NCBI RefSeq assembly: GCF_013340845.1
Contig: NZ_AP020335.1
Span: 806,001 to 870,000 of the forward strand
Source: Hydrogenovibrio marinus
Lineage (GTDB): Bacteria; Pseudomonadota; Gammaproteobacteria; Thiomicrospirales; Thiomicrospiraceae
DNA: 64,000 nucleotides
Direction: 5' to 3'
Positions 45,024 through 55,386 of the stretch are shown piece by piece; within the stretch, counting starts at the first letter, position 1, and each line of letters begins with the position of its first letter. The position numbers and the translations under genes are program-made. The notes under the pieces were generated by a model. That model saw only the letters and a list, made by a program, of their open reading frames with translations. It was not told where the DNA came from and searched no databases.

Positions 45024-46430
45024 TCATAGATTGTCAGAAGCAAACTCTGCCAATCGAGAGCGCTCACCTTGTTTTAAGGTGATGTGCGCCGCATGAGGCC
45101 AGTTCTTGAAGCGGTCAACAATGTAGGTTAAACCTGTTGTTGTTTCTGTAAGGTAAGGAGAGTCGATCTGACCGATATTACCGAGACAGACAATCTTAGT
45201 ACCTTCACCAGCACGAGTCACCAACGTCTTCATTTGCTTCGGTGTCAGGTTTTGTGCTTCATCCAGGATGATGAACTTGTTTTGGAAGGTTCGGCCACGC
45301 ATAAAGTTCAATGATTTGATTTTGATGCGCTTGTTCAGTAGCTCTTGGGTGGTTTCCTTTTCCCAATCGGTATGACCCTCTGACTTGGTCAGTACTTCAA
45401 GGTTATCCATTAAAGCCCCCATCCAAGGAGTCATTTTCTCCTCTTCGGTACCAGGAAGGAAACCAATGTCGTCACCGATTGGAATGGTGGCGCGCGTCAT
45501 GATGATTTCGTTATAGATACCTTCATCCAGAGTTTGCTGTAAGGCTGCAGCCAAAGCAAGTAGCGTTTTCCCTGTACCGGCTACACCGAGTAGGGAAACA
45601 AAGTCGATATTTGGATCGATCAGGAAGTTGAGCGCCATGTTCTGCTCATGGTTTCTGGCACTAATTCCCCAAACGTTGTGTTTGTTGTTTTCAAAATTGT
45701 GCATGTATTCGAGTGTTGCAACGCCATTGTGAATATTGCGGACAATCGCGCTGAAACCGGATTCGTTTTCGCTCACTAGGCATTGGTTTGGATACCAATG
45801 GTGGTTGTCTCCAACCTCGATTTCATAAAAGGTATTATTGTTTTCCTGCCAAGACTTCATTTTGCTGAAGTTCTCTTCGAAGAAATTCTCAGGCAAAATT
45901 TCCCAGCCGGTAAATAGCAAGTCGGCATCTTCAAGCACGCGATCATTGTAGTAGTCTTCTGAGTGCAACCCAGCTGCAGAAGATTTGATGCGCATGTTAA
46001 TGTCTTTGGTGACGAGGGTAACGCCACGATTTGGGTACATTTCTTTTAGCGCTAGACCGGTTTGAAGAATGTGATTGTCGGCTTTATGGCTTGGTAGAGA
46101 CTTAGGCAGTTCAGCCAAGAGAGGCTCTGTTTCAAAAAAGAGTTTTCCAAGGTAGGAGTTGTCCGAGTCTTTGTTTGGGTGAATGCGTTCTAGATCCAGC
46201 CCTTGTTTGATTTCTTCAAACGTGGCGTTGCTGATAATCTGGTCAATCAAACGGTTGGTTTCACGTACGTTTCGTGAGACTTCCGACATCCCTTTTTTTC
46301 CGGCGTCCAACTCTTCAAGTACGGTCATAGGCAAGAAAATGTCATGTTCTTCAAAGTTGAACAATGCCATCGGGTCATGCATCAATACATTGGTGTCGAG
46401 AATAAAAAGTCTTTTTACTGCATCTGTCAT
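45024..46430 (-). CDS. PhoH-family ATPase with N-terminal PIN domain
   Basis: This 468-residue protein joins a PIN-type RNase domain (about 1-140, start LFILDTNVLMHDPMALFNF with conserved acidic residues) to a PhoH ATPase domain (about 240-468). The Walker A is GVAGTGKTLLALAAAL, and FIILDEAQNLTPKQMKT is the Walker B region. This PhoH2-like architecture is thought to unwind and cut RNA. It is upstream of nothing on its strand but a repeat, and lies 27 bases downstream of bcp. Confidence 0.92.
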   Translation of the reverse strand: MTDAVKRLFILDTNVLMHDPMALFNFEEHDIFLPMTVLEELDAGKKGMSEVSRNVRETNRLIDQIISNATFEEIKQGLDLERIHPNKDSDNSYLGKLFFETEPLLAELPKSLPSHKADNHILQTGLALKEMYPNRGVTLVTKDINMRIKSSAAGLHSEDYYNDRVLEDADLLFTGWEILPENFFEENFSKMKSWQENNNTFYEIEVGDNHHWYPNQCLVSENESGFSAIVRNIHNGVATLEYMHNFENNKHNVWGISARNHEQNMALNFLIDPNIDFVSLLGVAGTGKTLLALAAALQQTLDEGIYNEIIMTRATIPIGDDIGFLPGTEEEKMTPWMGALMDNLEVLTKSEGHTDWEKETTQELLNKRIKIKSLNFMRGRTFQNKFIILDEAQNLTPKQMKTLVTRAGEGTKIVCLGNIGQIDSPYLTETTTGLTYIVDRFKNWPHAAHITLKQGERSRLAEFASDNL

Positions 46431-46457
46431 GAACTTTTCCTAATTAAAGATTCATTT

Positions 46458-46931
46458 TCAATGTGATTGCAACTGACGAAGTTGAGTGAGCACGTCGGTA
46501 ACATGGTCTTTCACTTTTACTTTGCGCCATTCATGGATCAGTTTGCCGTTAGGGTCGATCAAAAACGTACTCCTTTCAATACCAAGATATTCACGACCGT
46601 AGTTCTTTTTAAGTTTGATAACATCAAAGAGTTGGCAGAGGACTTCGTCGCCATCACTAATCAACTCAAATGGAAAATCGTATTTTGCTTTGAAGTTTTC
46701 GTGTTTTTTAATGGAGTCTTTTGAAACCCCTAGAATTTGTGCGTTGAGTGCTTGAAAGTCAGAAAGGTGTTCGCCGAAGTCAGCCCCTTCGGTTGTGCAG
46801 CCTGGCGTATTGTCCTTAGGGTAGAAATAGAGGACGGTGTAGTGTCCTTTGAGGTCGCTTTCGGTAATGGTGAGGTTGGATGTGGCTTCTATACTGAACT
46901 TTGAAACTGTGTCCCCAATTCGTACACTCAT
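46458..46931 (-). CDS. bcp: Thioredoxin-dependent peroxiredoxin, Bcp/PrxQ type
   Basis: This 157-residue peroxiredoxin reduces hydrogen and organic peroxides. The peroxidatic Cys lies in YPKDNTPGCTTEGADF. The resolving Cys found five residues later in E. coli Bcp is absent; another Cys occurs in DEVLCQLFD. The ATG at 46931 is chosen because AAGGAG precedes it by seven bases; an in-frame start ten codons earlier is unlikely. It is divergent from dapA and likely cotranscribed with the PhoH gene. Confidence 0.92.
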   Translation of the reverse strand: MSVRIGDTVSKFSIEATSNLTITESDLKGHYTVLYFYPKDNTPGCTTEGADFGEHLSDFQALNAQILGVSKDSIKKHENFKAKYDFPFELISDGDEVLCQLFDVIKLKKNYGREYLGIERSTFLIDPNGKLIHEWRKVKVKDHVTDVLTQLRQLQSH

Positions 46932-47110
46932 TTCGACTCCTTTTTGATAGTCAGTATGCATTGAAAAAAAACATTGTTCAATGAAAATTTTATGAAAACA
47001 AAAAAAGCGTCGAAAGCGGGCTGAAACGCGAAAAGTCTGCTTGAAGAAAGTGGGTGGAAAAGGTAATATTATGCCTTTGTCTTTCGGTCATTTTTTTGGA
47101 GAATTTCACC

Positions 47111-47986
47111 GTGTTTAGAGGAAGTATGGTTGCTTTGGTCACGCCAATGTTGGCGGACGAATCTGTGGATTTTGCGGCGCTCGAAAATCTAATTGAGCTT
47201 CATGTCAAATCCAAGACTAAGGCGATTGTTGCTGTGGGAACAACCGGTGAATCAGCAACATTGGATTTTGAAGAGCACTGCAAAGTAGTGCGTTTTGTTG
47301 TTGAAAAAGCTGCAGGTCGTATTCCTGTGATTGCCGGGACGGGCGCCAACTCTACCTCTGAAGCGATTGAATTAACTCAGTGTGCTAAAGATGCTGGTGC
47401 GGATGCCTGTCTTTTGGTAACGCCTTATTATAATAAGCCTACACAAGAAGGTTTATATCTGCACTACAAAAAAGTGGCTGAAACGGTTGATATCCCTCAG
47501 ATTCTTTACAATGTTCCAGGTAGAACGGCTTGTGATTTGTTGCCTGAAACAGTTGGTCGTTTAGCATCAATTAAAAACATCATCGGTATTAAAGAAGCCA
47601 CGGGGGATTTGTCTCGTGTGGCAAAAATCAAAGCTTTAGTGCCTGATGATTTTGATCTGTATACGGGTGATGATGCTACAGGTATTGAATTCGTTTTATT
47701 GGGTGGCCACGGCACAATCTCTGTAACCGCAAATGTCGCGCCAGCCATTATGGCCGAGGCTTTTGACGAAGCTTTGGCGGGTAATGCTGAAAAAGCTAAA
47801 GCACTTGATGCCAAAGTGGCTGGGTTGCACTCAAAACTTTTTGTCGAAGCTAACCCAATTCCTGTGAAATGGGCGATGACTGAGATGGGATTGATCGGGT
47901 CAGCTATTCGATTGCCGATGACGCCTTTATCACCCGCCTACCATGAAGAGGTAAGACAGGCCTTAAAAACCGCCGGGGTTCTCTAA
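47111..47986 (+). CDS. dapA: 4-hydroxy-tetrahydrodipicolinate synthase
   Basis: This 291-residue enzyme starts the lysine/diaminopimelate branch from pyruvate and aspartate semialdehyde. The GTG start gives [13 protein letters not shown], aligned with E. coli DapA. It is preceded by GGAG; an upstream TTG would add 19 hydrophobic residues. Active-site elements are [22 protein letters not shown] and the Schiff-base Lys in [10 protein letters not shown]. It is followed six bases later by bamC, the conserved order. Confidence 0.95.
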   Translation: MFRGSMVALVTPMLADESVDFAALENLIELHVKSKTKAIVAVGTTGESATLDFEEHCKVVRFVVEKAAGRIPVIAGTGANSTSEAIELTQCAKDAGADACLLVTPYYNKPTQEGLYLHYKKVAETVDIPQILYNVPGRTACDLLPETVGRLASIKNIIGIKEATGDLSRVAKIKALVPDDFDLYTGDDATGIEFVLLGGHGTISVTANVAPAIMAEAFDEALAGNAEKAKALDAKVAGLHSKLFVEANPIPVKWAMTEMGLIGSAIRLPMTPLSPAYHEEVRQALKTAGVL

Positions 47987-47992
47987 ATAATT

Positions 47993-49147
47993 ATGACTTT
48001 TTTTCAAATGTTCAATCGAGTGGTCATTTTAGTGATGACCTCTTTTTTACTTATCTCCTGTTCATCAACTGCTTCCAAAAATGCTAACGATGTTTTAAAT
48101 AACTACGATGATTCTGATGTTGACTATCGTGCAACGGAATCAAAGCTGGCACCTAACTTAGACGTGCCACCTGACCTGCTAGCACCTAGAGCTGCTAATG
48201 ATGGATTTGCACAAGCATTGGCTGCGCAAGTTAAAGATGAACCTGAATCTACAATTCCTACCTATCAGGCACAAAACATTCGGGTTGAGTCAAACCTCTC
48301 TGAGCGTTGGTTGGTTGTCAAAGGGTTGAATGACGAGCAGGTCTGGAAAGGTGTGCAGGCATTTTTAGTCTCTGCAGGCTTTAAAATCAAAGATGTCAGA
48401 AAAGACACTGGATTCATCAAGACTGAATTCACGCCAAGAAAAGAAATTGTTCCGCCAGATGCAATGGGGCCGATTTCACGTGTGTTGAACAGCTGGCGAC
48501 CTGAGTTGGCTGATGGTGCTTATGACCGTATTATCGCTAGAGTAGTTTATGATGCAGGCAAAAGTGAGACTCGCGTTTATTTCTATAACACAACCATTTA
48601 TGACGCTTCATCTGTTAACGACGAAGACGCGGTTGTAACCGGTGGTAAGACAGGTTGGCAAATTCTTCCATATAGCCCTCTGATTGAGGCTGAAACACTG
48701 TATCAAGCGCTAATTTTCTTTGGGACTTCGCAGCAAAATGCTATGAAGCAAATCGCGACAGTTGAAAAACAGCGTGATCTGGTTGATGGAAGCAAAGAGT
48801 TTGACGGCGTTGTCTTTGATGCGGATAAAGACACAGTATGGAGTTATTTGGTTGCCATGGTTTACCGTTCAGGTTGGCAGATTGACCATATGAAACCGCA
48901 ATCTTATGCTGTTTGGGTCAAAATTCCGGAAGGATTGCAAAAGAAAAAAGGCTTTATGTCGAAGTTGGCATTCTGGAGTTCGGATGATGAGCATAAGCCA
49001 GCAACGGTTATTTTGACCGTGGAAAACATCAAAGATGCTACGAAACCGCAAAGCTTGCTAAGAGTGCATGCGGAAGAAAATGCCACGCCATTGTCAGCAG
49101 AGCAACAAAAAGCAGTTGTTGAGTCGATGGGGCTGCTGGCGCAGTGA
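47993..49147 (+). CDS. bamC: Outer membrane assembly lipoprotein BamC
   Basis: This 384-residue lipoprotein of the BAM complex has a signal peptide ending in LLISCSS (lipidated Cys about 23). The long unstructured N-terminal segment that contacts BamD includes ESKLAPNLDVPPDLLAP. Two helix-grip domains follow, with the second (about 255-384) containing VWSYLVAMVYRSGWQID. It is coupled to dapA and followed by a terminator. Confidence 0.92.
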   Translation: MTFFQMFNRVVILVMTSFLLISCSSTASKNANDVLNNYDDSDVDYRATESKLAPNLDVPPDLLAPRAANDGFAQALAAQVKDEPESTIPTYQAQNIRVESNLSERWLVVKGLNDEQVWKGVQAFLVSAGFKIKDVRKDTGFIKTEFTPRKEIVPPDAMGPISRVLNSWRPELADGAYDRIIARVVYDAGKSETRVYFYNTTIYDASSVNDEDAVVTGGKTGWQILPYSPLIEAETLYQALIFFGTSQQNAMKQIATVEKQRDLVDGSKEFDGVVFDADKDTVWSYLVAMVYRSGWQIDHMKPQSYAVWVKIPEGLQKKKGFMSKLAFWSSDDEHKPATVILTVENIKDATKPQSLLRVHAEENATPLSAEQQKAVVESMGLLAQ

Positions 49148-49160
49148 TATTAAATTTGAT

Positions 49161-49187
49161 TAAAACCCTGGTCTCAGGGTTTTTTTG
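49161..49187 (+). terminator. Terminator after bamC
   Basis: The hairpin AAAACCCTG-GTCT-CAGGGTTTT is followed by T residues. It lies 14 bases after the stop and separates dapA-bamC from purL. Confidence 0.88.
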
Positions 49188-49212
49188 TATTGCTTCAATT
49201 TAAGGAATTGTC

Positions 49213-52200
49213 ATGCAAGTTATTTGGGGAAATCCAGCTCATTCTCAATATCGTTTAGAAAAATTATTGGCAAAGCTTCGTCTGAAGCAGGCCATTAACA
49301 CGGTTCGCTCTCAATATGTGTATTTTGTAGAGACTATTGATAATGGGGCATTGGCTGAGTCAGATGTTCAAAAATTGAATGTTTTGTTGAACGAATCCAA
49401 GGAAATAATCAGTGGCGAGTTAAATGATTCTTCATTCATTATTGTGCCGCGTTTAGGAACCATTTCGCCATGGTCATCAAAAGCAACGGATATTACTCGT
49501 ACTTGCGGTATTGAAGCTGTACAGCGTATCGAAAGAGGGGTTGTCTATTTCGTCGAAGGCGCCTCTGATAAACAAAGTATTGCTACAGACATCCATGACC
49601 GAATGATGGAGCAGGTGTTTTATTCGTTTAATGGATTGTCTGAGCTATTCTCACATCAAACACCTAGGCCTTATACTACGGTTGATATTCTGGGTGGTGG
49701 TAAAGAAGCACTTGTGGCTGCCAACAGAGAAATGGGTTTGGCGCTATCAGCCGATGAAGTTGATTATCTTGTTGAAGCATTTCAAACGTTGAACCGTAAT
49801 CCGGTGGATGCTGAGCTTATGATGTTTGCTCAAGCGAACTCAGAGCATTGCCGTCATAAGATATTCAACGCTGATTGGACAATTGATGGCGAGAATAAAC
49901 CAAACTCTTTGTTTGGGATGATTCGCAATACCTATCAGAAGAACCCAGAAGGGGTTTTGTCAGCCTATAGTGATAATGCCGCGGTTATCGAAGGTTCAAA
50001 AGCGACGCGCTTTTTTCCGAACCCTAAAACACGCCAATATCAATATTCCGCTGAGAATGTTCACTTTCAAATCAAAGTAGAAACTCACAATCATCCAACC
50101 GCAATTTCGCCATGGCCAGGTGCAGCAACGGGTTCTGGTGGGGAGATTCGTGATGAAGGTGCGACTGGACGTGGTTCAAAACCTAAAGCAGGTTTGACTG
50201 GTTTTACCGTTTCCAACTTGAATATCCCAGGTTATAAGCAACCATGGGAAAGAGACTATGGTAAACCTTCACGTATTGTTTCTGCTTTTGACATCATGAT
50301 AGAAGGGCCTTTGGGAGCAGCTGGATTCAATAATGAATTTGGCCGTCCTGCGATCAATGGTTATTTCCGTACTTATGAAAATGCCATGATCACTCATGAT
50401 GGCGAGGAAATGCGTGGCTATCACAAACCGATTATGTTGGCGGGTGGTTTAGGAAATATCCGTGAAGAACATATTCAGAAAAACGATATTCCTGTTGGCG
50501 CAAAACTGGTTGTTTTAGGTGGTCCAGCGATGTTGATTGGTTTGGGAGGCGGTGCTGCGTCATCTGTTGACAGTGGTGCGGGCTCTGAAACTTTGGATTT
50601 TGCCTCTGTACAACGTGAAAACCCAGAAATGGAAAGACGTGCTCAAGAGGTAATTGATCGTTGTACCTATTTGGGAAATGACTCTCCAATTGCTTCGATT
50701 CACGATGTAGGTGCGGGTGGTCTATCTAATGCCTTTCCAGAATTGGTGAATGATTCTGGTCGTGGTGGACGCTTTAATTTGCGTGATGTGCCAAACGATG
50801 AACCAGGCATGTCTCCGATGGAAATCTGGTGCAATGAGTCTCAAGAGCGTTATGTTATTGCGATTTACCCTGAAAAAATTGAACAGTTTGAAGCTATTTG
50901 TAAGCGTGAGCGTTGCCTGTACGCCATTGTAGGTGAAGCAACAAAAGAACAAAAATTGGTTGTTAATGATACCGTTTTTGACAATAACCCAGTTGATATG
51001 CCGTTGAATGTTCTGTTGGGTAAGCCACCAAAGATGCATCGCCAAGTTGAATCACGTCCTATTCCGCAGCCAGGATTTGAGCCTGCTGTATTGGATATGA
51101 ATGATGTTACGGAAAGATTGTTAAAACTGCCAACCATCGCCAGCAAGAACTTTTTGATTACAATCGGTGATAGAAGTATTACCGGTATGGTGACCCGCGA
51201 TCAGATGGTGGGGCCTTGGCAGATCCCAGTCGCAAATGCTGGGATTACCTGTAGTGATTACCAGGGATATACCGGTGAAGCGATGGCTTCTGGTGAAAGA
51301 CCGCCTGTTGCGTTGATCAACCCGAAGGCCTCTGCTCGCCTCTCTATTGCTGAAGCGATTACCAATATTGCCTGTGCAAAAATTTCCGATATCAGTGATA
51401 TTAAAATTTCTGCGAACTGGATGGCAGCAGCAGGGCACCCTGGCGAAGATTCTGCGTTGTACGATGCTGTAGAAACGGTCGGTTTGGAATTGTGTCCAGT
51501 GCTGGGTATCGCTGTACCGGTTGGAAAAGATTCCATGTCAATGAAGACGGTCTGGGAAGAAAATGGTGAACAAAAATCTGTTACGTCACCGGTTTCATTG
51601 AATATCACCACTTTCGCCAAAGTTGAAGATGTGCGTAAAACAGTGACGCCTCAATTGAGAGCGGATTTGGGTGATACACGTATCTTGGCGATTGACCTAG
51701 GGAAAGGGCAAAACCGTTTAGGTGGAAGTTGCTTAGCTCAGGTATATAACCAGATTGGCGATGAAGCTGCTGACTTAGATTCAGCAGAAGATTTGAAGAA
51801 TTTCTTTGCAGCAGTGCAGGAGTTGATTGCACAAGACAAGCTATTGGCTTATCACGACCGTGCTGATGGTGGTTTCTTGATTACCGCACTTGAGATGGCT
51901 TTTGCTGGACATTGTGGTTTGAACTTAGATGTCACTCAACTAGGGGAAGAGCCTGTATCTGCATTGTGTTCGGAAGAGGTTGGTGCGCTTATCCAGGTTA
52001 AATCTTCTGATTTAGAAGCGGTGAACGCTGTTATCACCAAGCATGGTTTGACAGATATGGTTGCGGACATCGGAAGAGTGTCAAATGATGATGTGGTTGC
52101 TATTTCAGCGCATGGTAAAACGATTCTTCAAGGCGCTCGTAAGCACTATCAAAAGTGGTGGACTGAAACGAGTTATAAGATGCAGGCTTATCGTGATAAT

Positions 52201-53082
52201 GAAGAGTGTGCACAACAAGAGTTTGATGCCATTGAAAATGATGAGCATACCGAAATCAAGCCTTTCGTCAGTTTTGATCAAAACGAAGATATTACAATAA
52301 GCTTCAGCCGTGAAAACCGACCAAAGGTGGCGATTTTAAGAGAGCAAGGTGTTAACGGTCAGCAAGAAATGGCGGCCGCCTTTGAAAAGGCTGGGTTTGA
52401 TGCCATAGATGTGCATATGACGGATGTACTGTCCGGTGATATCAACTTTGCAGACTTTAAAGGTCTGGTTGCCTGTGGCGGTTTCTCTTATGGAGATGTA
52501 TTGGGCGCGGGACGTGGTTGGGCAAACTCAATTTTGTTCAACCCTGTTGCAAGAAGCGCTTTTGAAACCTTCTTCAATCGTCAAGATACGTTCTCTTTAG
52601 GGGTTTGTAACGGTTGTCAAATGTTGTCAAATCTAAAAGAGATTATTCCCGGTGCGGAAAGCTGGCCGAAGTTTGTACGAAACAAATCAGAACAGTTCGA
52701 AGCACGTTTCTCTTTGGTTGAGATTCAGCCATCCCCCTCTATTTTATTGCAAGGCATGGAAGGTTCAAGAATTCCAGTTGCTGTTGCGCATGGTGAGGGG
52801 CGTATGGACTTTGGCACAGTTTCTTCGGCTGGTGTAGATGGTTTGGTTGGCGTGCGCTATGTCAATGCAGAAGGGCAGCCAACTGAAACCTATCCATTTA
52901 ACCCGAATGGTTCTGAAGCAGGGATGACGGGATTAACCACTACCGATGGGCGTGTCACTATTATGATGCCGCACCCTGAGCGAGTATTTAGAACCGTACA
53001 AAACTCATGGCATCCAGATGATTGGCAGGAAGATGCCCCTTGGATGCGTTTATTTAGAAACGCCAGAAAATGGGTTGGGTAA
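49213..53082 (+). CDS. purL: Phosphoribosylformylglycinamidine synthase
   Basis: This 1289-residue single-chain enzyme catalyses the fourth step of purine synthesis, using ATP and glutamine. It has an N-terminal PurS-like region, two AIRS-type synthase halves ([21 protein letters not shown] and HDRADGGFL), and a C-terminal glutaminase domain. In the glutaminase the nucleophile Cys is in [10 protein letters not shown] and the catalytic His in MPHPERVFR. Length agrees with the long gammaproteobacterial form. The gene stands alone. Confidence 0.97.
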   Translation: MQVIWGNPAHSQYRLEKLLAKLRLKQAINTVRSQYVYFVETIDNGALAESDVQKLNVLLNESKEIISGELNDSSFIIVPRLGTISPWSSKATDITRTCGIEAVQRIERGVVYFVEGASDKQSIATDIHDRMMEQVFYSFNGLSELFSHQTPRPYTTVDILGGGKEALVAANREMGLALSADEVDYLVEAFQTLNRNPVDAELMMFAQANSEHCRHKIFNADWTIDGENKPNSLFGMIRNTYQKNPEGVLSAYSDNAAVIEGSKATRFFPNPKTRQYQYSAENVHFQIKVETHNHPTAISPWPGAATGSGGEIRDEGATGRGSKPKAGLTGFTVSNLNIPGYKQPWERDYGKPSRIVSAFDIMIEGPLGAAGFNNEFGRPAINGYFRTYENAMITHDGEEMRGYHKPIMLAGGLGNIREEHIQKNDIPVGAKLVVLGGPAMLIGLGGGAASSVDSGAGSETLDFASVQRENPEMERRAQEVIDRCTYLGNDSPIASIHDVGAGGLSNAFPELVNDSGRGGRFNLRDVPNDEPGMSPMEIWCNESQERYVIAIYPEKIEQFEAICKRERCLYAIVGEATKEQKLVVNDTVFDNNPVDMPLNVLLGKPPKMHRQVESRPIPQPGFEPAVLDMNDVTERLLKLPTIASKNFLITIGDRSITGMVTRDQMVGPWQIPVANAGITCSDYQGYTGEAMASGERPPVALINPKASARLSIAEAITNIACAKISDISDIKISANWMAAAGHPGEDSALYDAVETVGLELCPVLGIAVPVGKDSMSMKTVWEENGEQKSVTSPVSLNITTFAKVEDVRKTVTPQLRADLGDTRILAIDLGKGQNRLGGSCLAQVYNQIGDEAADLDSAEDLKNFFAAVQELIAQDKLLAYHDRADGGFLITALEMAFAGHCGLNLDVTQLGEEPVSALCSEEVGALIQVKSSDLEAVNAVITKHGLTDMVADIGRVSNDDVVAISAHGKTILQGARKHYQKWWTETSYKMQAYRDNEECAQQEFDAIENDEHTEIKPFVSFDQNEDITISFSRENRPKVAILREQGVNGQQEMAAAFEKAGFDAIDVHMTDVLSGDINFADFKGLVACGGFSYGDVLGAGRGWANSILFNPVARSAFETFFNRQDTFSLGVCNGCQMLSNLKEIIPGAESWPKFVRNKSEQFEARFSLVEIQPSPSILLQGMEGSRIPVAVAHGEGRMDFGTVSSAGVDGLVGVRYVNAEGQPTETYPFNPNGSEAGMTGLTTTDGRVTIMMPHPERVFRTVQNSWHPDDWQEDAPWMRLFRNARKWVG

Positions 53083-53159
53083 TTAAAAGGACTTAGGTTA
53101 CGTTTTTGTAGCGTATTTATTCCATAAAAATTAGATAGGTAGTAATAATATGTCTTTAT

Positions 53160-53188
53160 TTGACATTTATTAGCGTTTTCTTTAATGT
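53160..53188 (+). promoter_or_regulatory. Candidate promoter of soxB
   Basis: A perfect -35 TTGACA (53160-53165) is followed at 17-base spacing by TAATGT, an imperfect -10. It lies about 90 bases upstream of the soxB start, in a 194-base gap after purL. Confidence 0.4.
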
Positions 53189-53276
53189 TATCCGACTTTA
53201 AAAATTTTTATTACTTATAACGGTTGCTAAAGAAATTTAATAGCCAATTTCAATTTACAAAACGGAGTAGGAGACT

Positions 53277-55187
53277 ATGTCTTTAAATCGTCGTGAATTT
53301 CTTCATGTGATGTCTATGGCCGCAGCGGCAGGTATGTTGCCAGGTACTGCGAGCGCAATGTCATCTAGCCCAGCTAAAAAAGGTGCTGCGGCATCAATGG
53401 ATATGTATAACTTACCAATGAAAGGTAAAGTTCGTTTACTACACATTACTGATACGCATGCGCAGTTAAAGCCTATCTTCTTCCGTGAGCCAAACGTTAA
53501 CCTTGGAACAGGCCCTGCATTTGGTAAATTGCCGCACGTTGTTGGTCATAAATTGATCAAAGAACTAGGCATTGAAGAAAACACGCCTTTATCTTATGCG
53601 TTCTCATTCTTGAACTTCCAAGACGCTGCAGACCAGTATGGTAAAGTTGGTGGTTTTGCTCATATCAAAACATTGCTAGACAAGCTACGTGAAACGGCCG
53701 GTGGTCGTGATAACACATTGACTATGGATGGTGGTGACCTTTGGCATGGTTCAGGGACTGCTCTTTGGACGCGTGCGCAAGACATGGTTGAAGCTTCTAA
53801 CATTATCGGTGTTGACATCATGACTGGTCACTGGGAATTTACTTACCATGAAGAAGAAGTTCTAGCGAACCTTCAGAAGTTCAAAGGTGAATTCTTGGCA
53901 CAAAACATCCGTATCAAAGAAGATTCACTATTTGGTGATGACTATAAAGATATGGTTGAGCGTCATGGTGGAATCGGTCTGTTCAACGAAGACGAAGCGC
54001 GTGCATTCAAGCCTTACACTATTAAGATTGTAAATGGTGAGCGTATTGCTGTTGTTGGTCAAGCTTTTCCACGTACAGCAAATGCTAACCCTCAATCAAA
54101 CTTCCCAGATTGGTCATTCGGTCTTCGTGTAGATGCACTTCAGGATACGGTTAACAAAATCCGTCAAACAGAGAAGGTTGCTGCTGTTGTAATGATTTCT
54201 CACAACGGTATGGATGTTGATATCAAAATGGCATCACAAGTTAGCGGTATTGACGCTATCTTCGGTGGTCACACGCATGATGGTATTCCAAAAACAATCA
54301 ACATTAAAACACCAGAAGGTGGTGTTTGTTACGTAACTAATGCTGGTTCAAACGGTAAGTTTGTTGGTTGTATGGATCTAGATATCCAAAACGGTAAATT
54401 GAAAGGTGTCAACTATACGTTACTACCTGTATTCTCAAATGTACTACCTGCTGACAAAGAAGTTGATGCTTTCTTGACGCAATTGTATTTGAAAAAATAC
54501 GACGACAACGTTGTAGAGTCTCGTGATCCTTCACGTGCATACAGCAAAGAACGTCTAGGTAAAACTTATGGTGAAATCCTAAGTGAAGAACTAGCAGTAG
54601 CTGAAGATACACTATACCGTCGTGGTAACTTCATGGGTACTTGGGACCAAATCATCGTAAATGCATTGCGTGAAGAGCATGATACTCAAATCGCTATGTC
54701 TGCAGGTGTTCGTTGGGGTACTTCTGTTCTAGCTGGTGAAACCATCACTATGGAACGCGTTATGGATGAAACTTCTATGACTTATGGTGAAACTTATAAG
54801 TCAGAAGTTTCTGGTGCTCAAATGAAAGATATCCTAGAAGGTATCTGTGAAAACTTATTCCAAAAAGACCCATACCTACAGTCTGGTGGTGATATGGTAC
54901 GTCTTGGTGGTATGGACTACACTTGTGAGCCAAACGCTACTCTTGGTAACCGTATCACAGAGATGCGCTTGGATGACGGTACACCTCTTGAGCCAAACAA
55001 AAAGTACACTGTTGCTGGTTGGGCGCAAGTTGAAGCAGTTGGAAGCGGTCGCTTGATGTGGGACGTAACAGCTGATTACCTACGTCGCCATAAAAACGAC
55101 ATGAAGCTTAAGAAAGTAAACCACCCATCACTTAAGGGTGTTAAAAACAACCCAGGTATCGAAGCATACCCAGGTAAAATGCTTTAA
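53277..55187 (+). CDS. soxB: Thiosulfohydrolase SoxB
   Basis: This 636-residue periplasmic dimanganese enzyme hydrolyses the sulfone group from SoxY-bound cysteine S-thiosulfonate to release sulfate. The signal MSLNRREFLHVMSMAAAAG is a twin-arginine type. Metal and active-site motifs are HITDTHAQLKP, MDGGDLWHGSG, TGHWEFTYH and IFGGHTHDGIP; the C-terminal 5'-nucleotidase domain follows. It is transcribed alone, 42 kb from soxXYZA, with its own GGAG site and terminator. Confidence 0.98.
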   Translation: MSLNRREFLHVMSMAAAAGMLPGTASAMSSSPAKKGAAASMDMYNLPMKGKVRLLHITDTHAQLKPIFFREPNVNLGTGPAFGKLPHVVGHKLIKELGIEENTPLSYAFSFLNFQDAADQYGKVGGFAHIKTLLDKLRETAGGRDNTLTMDGGDLWHGSGTALWTRAQDMVEASNIIGVDIMTGHWEFTYHEEEVLANLQKFKGEFLAQNIRIKEDSLFGDDYKDMVERHGGIGLFNEDEARAFKPYTIKIVNGERIAVVGQAFPRTANANPQSNFPDWSFGLRVDALQDTVNKIRQTEKVAAVVMISHNGMDVDIKMASQVSGIDAIFGGHTHDGIPKTINIKTPEGGVCYVTNAGSNGKFVGCMDLDIQNGKLKGVNYTLLPVFSNVLPADKEVDAFLTQLYLKKYDDNVVESRDPSRAYSKERLGKTYGEILSEELAVAEDTLYRRGNFMGTWDQIIVNALREEHDTQIAMSAGVRWGTSVLAGETITMERVMDETSMTYGETYKSEVSGAQMKDILEGICENLFQKDPYLQSGGDMVRLGGMDYTCEPNATLGNRITEMRLDDGTPLEPNKKYTVAGWAQVEAVGSGRLMWDVTADYLRRHKNDMKLKKVNHPSLKGVKNNPGIEAYPGKML

Positions 55188-55213
55188 TAGAGCAAGCTTG
55201 ACTTAAGCAAATA

Positions 55214-55241
55214 AAAAACCCGCGCTAATGCGGGTTTTTTT
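55214..55241. terminator. Terminator after soxB
   Basis: The hairpin AAAAACCCGC-GCTAAT-GCGGGTTTTT lies 26 bases after the soxB stop. It has A and T runs on both sides. Confidence 0.9.
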
Positions 55242-55278
55242 ATGTCCGGAGAATATGTCCTCATATTGCTTATCACCT

Positions 55279-55310
55279 AAAAATCTACCAGGTTGGGTAT
55301 GGCGCAGTAA
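55279..55310. repeat. Dispersed repeat, half-element copy 6
   Basis: AAAAATCTACCAGGTTGGG is followed by TATGGCGCAGTAAAA. This extends the match to the pepP-embedded copy, which also has ATGGCGCA after GGTTGGG. It lies between convergent soxB and the CysB-like regulator gene; no right-hand arm is seen. Confidence 0.75.
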
Positions 55311-55386
55311 AACACTGTTTATGGTTTTCGAGCTTGTGGACAGTAAGTAGATAAGGGTAGGCGTGTGTGGCCCTAGCTAATTTTGC

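Noticed and set aside
53083-53276. Riboswitch or leader peptide before soxB
   Set aside because: The gap is AT-rich with no stable paired structure or short Met/Cys-rich reading frame; only a weak promoter match is seen.
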